Shown here: positions 1 to 5,007 of the stretch, piece after piece | How the letters are laid out: every line of letters starts with the position of its first letter | Position numbering within the stretch: position 1 is the stretch's first letter | Origin: an uncultured Clostridia bacterium | GTDB taxonomy: Bacteria > Bacillota > Clostridia > Christensenellales > UBA1242 | Reading direction: 5' to 3' | Length of the DNA stretch: 6,220 nucleotides | Assembly: GCA_934776915.1 (NCBI GenBank) | Contig: CAKVNA010000044.1 | Span: forward strand, 1-6,220 | Notes under the pieces: model-generated | What the model saw: only the letters and a program-made list of their open reading frames with translations | Databases searched by the model: none | Told to the model about the DNA's origin: nothing | Program-made: the position numbers and the translations under genes

Positions 1-339
1 AAATATAAGACCTATGGGATAAAGAATGTTGTCCTCGCTTGCACTCATTATACTTATATTAAAAAGCAACTACGAGAAATTTTTGGGGAAGTAAAGTTTT
101 TTGAAAAAAGCAAAATTGTAGCAAAAGAACTTAAACTGTGTCTGCAAGGGAAATTTGTCCAATCAGAAAATCAAAACGGACTTGAACCTACAAAACAAAA
201 CATGAGAGAAAATAAACAGCGGGGAAAGCAAAACAAATCAATATCTCAACTTTTCAAAACTCAAGTTGTTGTTGTGGAAAATCTGCAAGAATTAAAAAAC
301 ATTTATGAAAATAAAAAAAGCCTTCAGCAGAAGACCTAA
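1..339 (+). CDS. murI: Glutamate racemase, C-terminal fragment (5' end outside window)
   Basis: Reading from base 1 gives 112 residues ending at TAA 337-339; the start lies upstream of the window. The fragment contains VVLACTHY (residues 10-17), which matches the second catalytic cysteine motif of glutamate racemase (family form GCTHYP), followed by an IKKQLREIFG helix and VKFFEKSKIVAKEL, aligning with the family's 'ID.G...A.E' segment. The enzyme interconverts L- and D-glutamate in the cytoplasm to supply D-Glu for peptidoglycan. CTHY rather than CTE favours MurI over aspartate racemase. Oddities: Ala replaces the usual Gly before the Cys, Thr-Tyr replaces Pro-Leu after CTHY, and a hydrophilic Lys/Gln/Asn-rich stretch (about residues 57-85) precedes the last segment (QVVVVENLQELKNIY), which probably corresponds to the family's C-terminal strand-helix. 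It converges on the tRNA-Val gene with only a 5-bp gap. Confidence 0.85.
   Translation, partial: KYKTYGIKNVVLACTHYTYIKKQLREIFGEVKFFEKSKIVAKELKLCLQGKFVQSENQNGLEPTKQNMRENKQRGKQNKSISQLFKTQVVVVENLQELKNIYENKKSLQQKT
313..335 (-). terminator. Intrinsic terminator of tRNA-Val, inside the murI 3' end
   Basis: On the minus strand, downstream of the tRNA, GTCTTC-TGCT-GAAGGC forms a 6-bp stem (one G-T pair) with a 4-base loop (320-335), directly followed by seven T residues (313-319). This is a textbook Rho-independent terminator beginning about 10 bases after the tRNA 3' end. It lies entirely within the last codons of murI, so the same bases serve as coding sequence on the other strand. Confidence 0.75.
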
Positions 340-344
340 AATAT

Positions 345-421
345 TGGTGGTCCCAATAGGACTCGAACCTATGACCTCTTCGATGTGAACGAAGCGCTCT
401 AACCAACTGAGCCATGGGACC
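345..421 (-). tRNA. tRNA-Val (anticodon CAC), CCA encoded
   Basis: The minus strand folds into a complete cloverleaf of 77 nt. The acceptor stem is GGTCCCA/TGGGACC, the D arm is GCTC..GAGC with an AGTTGGTTA loop, and the anticodon stem is CTTCG/CGAAG around the loop TTCACAT, giving anticodon CAC, which decodes GUG valine. The variable loop is AGGTC, the T arm is ATAGG/CCTAT with loop TTCGAGT, and the discriminator A is followed by an encoded CCA (345-347). All stems pair without mismatch. It is a single tRNA, not part of a visible cluster, with its own promoter-like element and terminator. Confidence 0.97.
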
Positions 422-432
422 TAACAGAGAAT

Positions 433-460
433 ATAATAGCACAAATAAAATAAAAATCAA
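433..460 (-). promoter_or_regulatory. Candidate sigma-A promoter of tRNA-Val
   Basis: On the minus strand, TTGATT (455-460, 4 of 6 bases match TTGACA) is followed after 16 bases by TATTAT (433-438, 5 of 6 match TATAAT). This would start transcription near 426, a few bases before the mature tRNA 5' end at 421. Position and spacing fit a stable-RNA promoter; no experimental support is available. Confidence 0.5.
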
Positions 461-505
461 GCAAATTGAGGAAATTTTTGAAAAAATTAAAATTCTACCA
501 TTGAG

Positions 506-526
506 TTGTCAAAATTTTCTTGACAA
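506..526. promoter_or_regulatory. Inverted repeat overlapping the -35 box (possible operator)
   Basis: TTGTCAA (506-512) and TTGACAA (520-526) are perfect reverse complements separated by 7 bases. The right arm contains the TTGACA -35 element of the promoter facing the surface-protein gene. A dyad with arm centres 14 bases apart, lying on a -35 box, is where a dimeric repressor could bind. The arms are only 7 bp in AT-rich DNA, so chance is possible. Confidence 0.35.
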
Positions 527-548
527 AACTTTTCATATAAATTACACT
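520..548 (+). promoter_or_regulatory. Sigma-A-type promoter of the surface-protein gene
   Basis: A perfect TTGACA (520-525) is followed by the ideal 17-base spacer and TACACT (543-548, 4 of 6 bases match TATAAT, including the key first T-A and last T). Transcription would begin near 555, giving a leader of about 28 bases that ends in the ribosome binding site CGAGGAG (568-574), 8 bases before the ATG at 583. The poly-G tract lies about 250 bases downstream, so it would alter the reading frame and not promoter spacing. Confidence 0.6.
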
Positions 549-582
549 TTTTATAAATAATAATTTCCGAGGAGATAATGAG

Positions 583-2240
583 ATGACCAAATATGAACGC
601 TTTGTATTGTGGCTGAATAGATTTTATCATAAGCAAAACAAGATAACAATTTGCGTTCTATATACACTCATTATGATTATCCTTGGAGTTATGATATATG
701 GTGCAACCCACCAACAAGCAAACTCGCACATTTCAGTAAAATATACAAGACCAACATACACCGTCACATTCGACCCAAACGGCGGCGAGTTATCCACAAC
801 GGGGGGGGGGGGGTATCCTCTAAGCCTGTAACGCTTGGTGACGCTTATGGCGACCTTCCAACGCCCACAAGAACGGGCTACACCTTTGCTGGTTGGAGAA
901 AAAATTTGTTTGAAGTCCCTTATGACATTGCTGAATATAAATATTTAAAATATAATGAACAAACAAAAGAATTTACTTTTGGCAAAGCAAGTGAAATGAC
1001 TTCAGGTTGCTATTTTTCTTCACTGCGTATTTTGGGACTAAATTCAAGATATATTCAGAATAGTTCCGTCTTGTTTGAAACGGATTATTCATCGAGTGAC
1101 CCAATAAACAAAATTCAGGTTTCCAAAACTTTTACACGGAGTGCTTCAGACGATGTGCCTTATCTCGCTATTTATCCAAATCCAGGGATTGCCATTCCAA
1201 ATTCCTCGGATAGGTCTTTCTTTTTTAGAATAGATATGTCCCGTTATCCATATGGTACTTACACTGTTAAGTTTGATTGGGTAGGAATGACTTTGATTGG
1301 GACGGATAAAGCAGACACTTATACAATCAAAAACATTCAACTGGAATTTAACGGCGATACCAATGCAACGGAAAGTGCGGAAATAACTTCCACAAGCAGA
1401 AATTCAACCACTGGTGAGCACACTCTTGTTGCCATGTGGAAAAATGATAATACCAATGTCTATATAGACCCAAATGGCGGAAATTATGAAATGCTTACAA
1501 GCAAGTCAGCTGCTCAAGTAATTGAAGGCTCCATAATGCCTCTTGGCGTACCAACTAGGAGCGGTTATGTATTCAAAGGTTGGTCTGTTTCTACAACTTC
1601 AACAAATTATGCCTTATACACAACAGAGGCCTATGGAACTCCAGAAGTTTCTTATCCGTCATTTGCTGGTGGGAATTGCAATGTGAATATATACAACAAT
1701 TATGCAGCCTCGGGAGGGAAAAGAAGCAATGATAATTTATCAATGACCATTGCTGGGGCAAATCATGAGATGAACCCTAGTAACACTGGTTATTATTTAA
1801 AGTTTAAAAATATAGGTGAGTTGCCGGACATGACGGGGAAGATTGGTGGTCACTACCATGCAAGTAGTGTGTATGCAAATGCGGTTCTGTATATGATCAT
1901 TAGAGCAAAAATTCCTGTTGGGTATAACATTAGCTGGACTTCAAACCCAATTGGTGTCGGGGCTGTCAGAGAATGGCTGACTGATGTAAAAGGCACAGGC
2001 AAAATTGAAACATACATTCACAAAGTAATTTGCGGGGCGACTGGAACATTTACGAATACAAACTTTGTGAAGCTTGACGGCGGCCCATATGGCTCTGAGG
2101 CAAACCCACTTGAATGGGAAGTGTATTATTCTCAAGTGTTTGACGCAACAAACAAAACAAAATCTATAACAAACACACCTTATTTTGTGAGAGCGGGGAG
2201 TTCGAATATAACTCTTACTGCGCAATGGGAAGAAGTGTAA
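583..2240 (+). CDS. Membrane-anchored InlB-repeat surface protein, frame broken at a poly-G tract
   Basis: The start ATG 583 has a good ribosome binding site (568-574). The first frame encodes 82 residues and stops at 829-831. Moving to the -1 frame inside the 13-G run (801-813) continues without interruption to TAA 2238-2240, giving a 552-residue product (numbering below is for that fusion). Residues 1-20 are basic and cytoplasmic, and about 22-41 form one hydrophobic helix (signal anchor, less likely a cleaved signal). The rest should lie outside the cell. Two InlB B-repeat/Flg_new (Listeria-Bacteroides) repeats are visible: VTFDPNGG (61-68)...PTPTRTGYTFAGW (93-105) and VYIDPNGG (293-300)...PTRSGYVFKGW (324-334). 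Their closing strands (HTLVAMW 280-286, ITLTAQW 543-549) come only after inserts of about 175 and 208 residues. The break falls in the first repeat, in the linker before SSKPVTLGDAYGDLP, so both halves clearly belong to one repeat. There is no LPXTG sortase signal. A role in adhesion or carbohydrate binding is inferred from the family. Status: phase-OFF gene, recent pseudogene or sequence error. Confidence 0.8.
801..813 (+). repeat. Poly-G homopolymer (13 G), candidate phase-variation tract
   Basis: Thirteen consecutive G residues occur in otherwise AT-rich DNA, within the coding sequence of the surface protein. Here the frame reads into TAA 829-831. Tracts of 11 or 14 G would restore the full 552-residue frame, while 12 or 13 truncate it. 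The codons are GGG, so the insert encodes only a flexible Gly run in a loop of an InlB repeat and length changes should be structurally tolerated. Long coding G tracts are classic slipped-strand mispairing sites in bacteria such as Campylobacter and Helicobacter. Confidence 0.85.
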
Positions 2241-2243
2241 AAT

Positions 2244-2277
2244 AAAATATCCCCATTTTTGTGGGGATATTTTTTTT
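2244..2277. terminator. Bidirectional intrinsic terminator between convergent genes
   Basis: AAAATATCCCCA (2244-2255) and TGGGGATATTTT (2262-2273) form a perfect 12-bp stem with a 6-base loop, and the T run continues to 2277. It starts 4 bases after the surface-protein stop codon. On the minus strand the same hairpin is followed by TTTTATTTTAC-like sequence, so it can also end the lipoprotein transcript, whose stop codon (2276-2278) touches the hairpin. Confidence 0.9.
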
Positions 2278-4291
2278 ATGCACGCACTTGTCTTGGTCCA
2301 TAAGAAAGTGGTTTTTCACATTGTTGTGGTTCAAGTGGCAATGGCTCAAGGTTGCTCATATATGCCTGTGTGTTTGTTCTTAAGGTGTTTGTTGTTGGGG
2401 CATAATAGTTCACTCTTGGGTTGTTGCGAGGGGTGTTATATGTGGAGTTTGTGCCATAGTTTCTTGAATTGTAAGTTGAGTTGTTAGTTGAGTTTTGGTT
2501 GTAATTATTTGTGCCATTGTAATTTGTTGTATTGTTTCTTGCAACATTGTTGTTATAATTTGAATTGTAGTTTGTTGTATTATTTCTTGTTACATTGTTG
2601 TAATTTGTGTTGTTATTTCTTGCAAAATTATTGTTTGTGTAGTTTGTGTTATTGCTTCTTGCAATGTTGTTATTTGTATGGTTTGTTGTATTATTTCTAT
2701 TTATATTGTTTGAGTTGTAGGTTGTTGTGTTATCTTTAGCAATGTTATTTGAATTATAATTTGAATTGTTGTAGGCAGTGCTTCTATTCATGTTATTGTT
2801 TTGATAATTCCTATTATAGTTTGTGTTTGAAGTGTAGTTTGTTTGGGAATTACTGGTTGTAGTTTTGTTTGCAATGCTATTGCCATTTTTGTTGTAAGTC
2901 ACGCCATAATTTGTGCTGTTTGTTGATTTGTTGTCATTTTTATTATAGGTTGTGTTATTTGAATTATTGATAGCATTTGAATTTGTTGTTTGATTGTCTG
3001 GCAAACGCTTTGTTACAGTTGTGTTGTTCGCTGGAATGGTGCTTGAAGAAGTATTGTTTTGAGTTGTGTTATTTGTTGTATTATCCACAACTGGCTTTTC
3101 ATATTCTGTTGGAAGAAGTGTTGTTGCGTCATTGTTTGTAATGTTTTTGTTGTGTCTATTTTCATTGTATCTTTGAGTGTCTTTAATATCCTTGGTGTAT
3201 GGGTTTGTGTTGTATGAATATCTATCGTTATTTGTATAACGATTGTTGTTTGGGTTTACGCCACTTGAAGAATATCTTTGTCCTTTTTGATAATCATTGA
3301 CAGTTGTCCATCTGTTGCGGTTAGCATTAAATTGATTTCTTGCAGAGTTATATCTGTTTGCTCCAGTTGAAGTGCCAAGCATTGCTTCGTCTTGCTTTTC
3401 GCCAAGGAGTTTGTTCGCAAAACTGATTAGGTCAAGAACAGAGTTGTTTGCATTGTTGCAAGCGTTGCAGTTTGCGTCAAGGCAGTTGTAGATGTTTCTG
3501 TAGTCTGCAGTCATAGAGCCAGAGTTTGAAGCAAGATTAAGTTTTTTCTTGCCGATTGTGTTGACTGTTGACTTGCAACTCTTGCAAGAAGATATGTTAT
3601 TTGTGCATTGTTTAATCACTTCATAATAACTATTAAGAGTTTTGACATCACTGTCAGAAAGTTTTGCTTCGCCGTTTTTAAGTCTTTCAAGAAGTTGCTT
3701 TGCCTTGTTGCAGTTGTTTATGAGGGAAGTCTTTGTGTTTGAATATTCCTTGTTAAGGTCGCAAACATTGTTGCAAGCGGTTCTAAGGTCGTTGTAATTC
3801 CCATTGCCGTTTGCAAGGTTAAGATTTCTTCTTGTAGCTCTGTAATCGTTACCAGCAAAAAGATTTACACTGGCTCTTTGTGTCATGTGATTTCTTGTTG
3901 GAACTTTGGAGTTCAAAACCTCTCTGTATGGATAAATATTTTGTTTGACATTTCTTCTGCCAGTTGAAACATCACTTCTGTTTGTGTTGGAAGAAGTGTC
4001 ATTTTGTGGGCAGTCTTTGCACTTATAACAGTTGCCGTTTTCGCAATAATAGCAGCCGTCATTGTAGCAGTGATAGCCGTCAGAAGTATCCCTTTCTTCG
4101 CCCAAAAGGGAAGTTAAGTCCATTTTGTCACTGTTCACATCTTCAAGCTTTTTCACTTGAGAAATCATTTTGTCAAGTCCGCCCGAAACCTTTTTGCTGG
4201 CAAGTTTGACTTGTGCTTGATTGCCGTTTGAGCATGCAAAAATAAAAGTGCAAGCAAGCAAAATTGAGAGTATTCCAATAAATTTTTTCAT
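2276..4291 (-). CDS. Asn-rich, cysteine-rich lipoprotein of unknown function
   Basis: I do not recognise this 671-residue protein. ATG 4291 is chosen over an in-frame codon at 4318 because GGAGGT (4296-4301) sits 5 bases upstream and the product then starts with a clean lipoprotein signal: MKK, a hydrophobic core, and lipobox IFAC with the lipidated Cys at 20. It should be anchored on the outer face of the membrane. About residues 30-62 are charged and helical. Residues 75-94 hold six cysteines spaced C-x4-C-x2-C-x4-C-x2-C-x2-C. About 166-297 look helical and carry nine more cysteines, mostly in close pairs or triplets. About 340-645 are low-complexity Asn/Thr/Ser/Tyr (55 Asn in the 120 residues 492-611), including six 12-13-residue tandem repeats. 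The tail (646-671) is Pro/Leu/Glu-containing, non-repetitive, and has one Cys. Dense N-x-S/T sequences are probably just a composition effect. It is divergent from spoVAC and ends in a shared terminator. A spore-envelope, matrix or prion-like structural role is speculation. Confidence 0.85.
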   Translation of the reverse strand: MKKFIGILSILLACTFIFACSNGNQAQVKLASKKVSGGLDKMISQVKKLEDVNSDKMDLTSLLGEERDTSDGYHCYNDGCYYCENGNCYKCKDCPQNDTSSNTNRSDVSTGRRNVKQNIYPYREVLNSKVPTRNHMTQRASVNLFAGNDYRATRRNLNLANGNGNYNDLRTACNNVCDLNKEYSNTKTSLINNCNKAKQLLERLKNGEAKLSDSDVKTLNSYYEVIKQCTNNISSCKSCKSTVNTIGKKKLNLASNSGSMTADYRNIYNCLDANCNACNNANNSVLDLISFANKLLGEKQDEAMLGTSTGANRYNSARNQFNANRNRWTTVNDYQKGQRYSSSGVNPNNNRYTNNDRYSYNTNPYTKDIKDTQRYNENRHNKNITNNDATTLLPTEYEKPVVDNTTNNTTQNNTSSSTIPANNTTVTKRLPDNQTTNSNAINNSNNTTYNKNDNKSTNSTNYGVTYNKNGNSIANKTTTSNSQTNYTSNTNYNRNYQNNNMNRSTAYNNSNYNSNNIAKDNTTTYNSNNINRNNTTNHTNNNIARSNNTNYTNNNFARNNNTNYNNVTRNNTTNYNSNYNNNVARNNTTNYNGTNNYNQNSTNNSTYNSRNYGTNSTYNTPRNNPRVNYYAPTTNTLRTNTQAYMSNLEPLPLEPQQCEKPLSYGPRQVRA
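2513..2749 (-). repeat. Six degenerate 12-13-codon tandem repeats in the lipoprotein
   Basis: On the minus strand this segment encodes six consecutive units of about 36-39 bp with the pattern NN-(I/F/V)-(A/N/T)-(R/K)-(N/D/S)-N-(T/N)-T-N-(Y/H)-N/T-S/N. Examples are NNIAKDNTTTYNS, NNINRNNTTNHTN, NNIARSNNTNYTN and NNVARNNTTNYNG; a 3-residue spacer separates the fifth and sixth. On the plus strand the repeat shows as recurring TTGTTGTATT and TTTCTTGCAA words. Each unit places one basic residue and one aromatic residue in an Asn/Thr background. Confidence 0.75.
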
Positions 4292-4295
4292 TTTT

Positions 4296-4301
4296 ACCTC
4301 C
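4296..4301 (-). promoter_or_regulatory. Ribosome binding site deciding the lipoprotein start
   Basis: GGAGGT on the minus strand lies 5 bases (counting from GGAGG) upstream of ATG 4291. It falls inside the longer reading frame that opens at 4318, so it argues that translation starts at 4291, directly at the MKK signal peptide. Confidence 0.85.
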
Positions 4302-4355
4302 GGAACATCATTGTTCAAAGTTATTTTGGCAGAAATTTGTGAAAATATTTATTTT

Positions 4356-4382
4356 ATTGTATAAAATTTTTCGCTCGGACAA
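4356..4382 (-). promoter_or_regulatory. Weak candidate promoter of the lipoprotein gene
   Basis: On the minus strand TTGTCC (4377-4382, 4 of 6 bases match the -35 consensus) and TACAAT (4356-4361, 5 of 6 match the -10) are separated by only 15 bases. A start near 4349 would leave a leader of about 58 bases. The -10 is good but the spacing is short. The 138-bp gap 4292-4429 between the divergent genes should hold promoters for both directions; I see no clear one for spoVAC. Confidence 0.25.
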
Positions 4383-4429
4383 TATTTATCGAGAAAATTG
4401 TTTTGCATGCGTGAAAATAGGAGATAGAT

Positions 4430-4888
4430 ATGGATAAAATTAAGATAAATCAAGAATATTGCAAATTTGTTGAAAATAGATTGCCTAAAACAAGATTTTT
4501 CCCATCACTTTTGTGGGCGTTTCTTGTGGGAGGACTTATTTGTTGCATAGGGCAAGGAATTTTTGACGGGCTTATGGCACTTTTCCCAGCATTGTCCAAA
4601 GATGATATACAAGCATACACACTTGTTATTCTTATTTTTCTTGCGGCATTTCTTACTGGTGTTGGAATTTATGACAGAATTGGTGTATTTGCTGGTGCGG
4701 GCTCCATTGTTCCAATTACAGGATTTTCAAACTCTATCGTCAGTCCAGCAATGGATTTTAAAAATGAAGGCTGGATATTTGGCGTGTGTGTAAAAATGTT
4801 TTCCGTAGCAGGACCAGTTATTGTCACAGGCATTGTGTCAAGCATGCTTGTTGGGACAATTTATTATATAATTGGACTTTTTGGCTAA
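4430..4888 (+). CDS. spoVAC: Stage V sporulation protein AC (DPA channel subunit)
   Basis: This 152-residue membrane protein is almost the length of Bacillus SpoVAC (about 150). AGGAG (4419-4423) precedes ATG 4430 by 6 bases. A short polar N-terminus is followed by hydrophobic segments at about 26-46, 62-80, 84-104 and 116-150. Family signatures are GGLICCIGQ (34-42), GVGIYDRIGVFAGAGSIVP (77-95) and the FSNSIVSPAMDFKNEGW region (99-115). SpoVAC sits in the spore inner membrane and, from work in B. subtilis, behaves as a mechanosensitive channel for Ca-dipicolinate during germination; SpoVA proteins also take up dipicolinate during sporulation. It is the first gene of the visible cluster because the upstream neighbour is divergent, so spoVAA and spoVAB are not adjacent here, as is common in Clostridia. 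Forespore (sigma-G) expression is expected from the family, but no convincing sigma-G promoter is visible upstream. Confidence 0.96.
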   Translation: MDKIKINQEYCKFVENRLPKTRFFPSLLWAFLVGGLICCIGQGIFDGLMALFPALSKDDIQAYTLVILIFLAAFLTGVGIYDRIGVFAGAGSIVPITGFSNSIVSPAMDFKNEGWIFGVCVKMFSVAGPVIVTGIVSSMLVGTIYYIIGLFG

Positions 4889-4955
4889 TAGTTGTGCAAA
4901 TTTTTGTTAAAGTTGATTTTAAATCTAAAAATTTATGCCATTGTTCTGCAAATGA

Positions 4956-4968
4956 AACTTGACAAGTT
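4956..4968. promoter_or_regulatory. Perfect dyad in the spoVAC-spoVAD gap
   Basis: AACTTG-A-CAAGTT is a perfect 6-bp inverted repeat with a single central base. It contains TTGACA (4959-4964), but no good -10 box follows at 16-18 bases (best TAAAGC at 4982). It lies in a 119-bp gap (4889-5007) that has no open reading frame above ten codons and no T-tailed hairpin. It could be an operator or an internal promoter element; chance is not excluded. Confidence 0.3.
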
Positions 4969-4995
4969 ATGTTCTAAATATTAAAGCAATGTTTG

Positions 4996-5002
4996 AAAGG
5001 AG
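4996..5002 (+). promoter_or_regulatory. Ribosome binding site deciding the spoVAD start
   Basis: AAAGGAG ends 5 bases before ATG 5008. An in-frame TTG at 4993 would place this site inside the coding sequence and has no site of its own, so ATG 5008 (MLNRVGERT...) is the start. Confidence 0.85.
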
Positions 5003-5007
5003 AAAAT

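Noticed and set aside
345..421. tRNA-Val as an integration site for a mobile element
   Set aside because: No second copy of the tRNA 3' end is present in the window and no integrase or transposase is encoded; the flanking genes look chromosomal.
254..460. Minus-strand open frame of 68 codons
   Set aside because: It is the translation of the tRNA-Val gene and its flanks; the GHRFESYWDH-type peptide is the familiar shadow of a tRNA.
651..800. ATG 651 as start of a separate 529-residue protein
   Set aside because: No ribosome binding site lies at a suitable distance, and the peptide before the poly-G tract is basic nonsense. The other frame here encodes the signal anchor and the first half of the InlB repeat, so ATG 583 is the true start.
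583..831. Independent 82-residue small membrane protein
   Set aside because: It ends in the middle of an InlB repeat whose remainder follows in the -1 frame, so it is best seen as the truncated product of the longer gene.
2278..2739. Two plus-strand open frames rich in Cys, Leu and Tyr opposite the lipoprotein
   Set aside because: They are antisense shadows of the Asn/Thr-rich codons (AAT/AAC read as Leu, Cys, Tyr, Val). They lack start signals, and the real gene has a lipoprotein signal and ribosome binding site.
2513..2749. CRISPR array
   Set aside because: The repeats are contiguous, degenerate, in frame and without unique spacers; they are coding repeats.
3964..4209. Plus-strand open frame opposite the Cys-rich part of the lipoprotein
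   Set aside because: Shadow frame with no ribosome binding site, running inside the well-supported minus-strand gene.
4292..4318. Upstream in-frame start at 4318 for the lipoprotein
   Set aside because: It would add nine residues before MKK, spoil the signal peptide and bury the GGAGGT ribosome binding site.
4359..4388. Sigma-G or sigma-F promoter for spoVAC (GTATA at 4359-4363)
   Set aside because: The -35-like GTATA is present, but no CATnnTA or GGnnAnA-type -10 box occurs at the proper spacing; the best matches are too poor to call.
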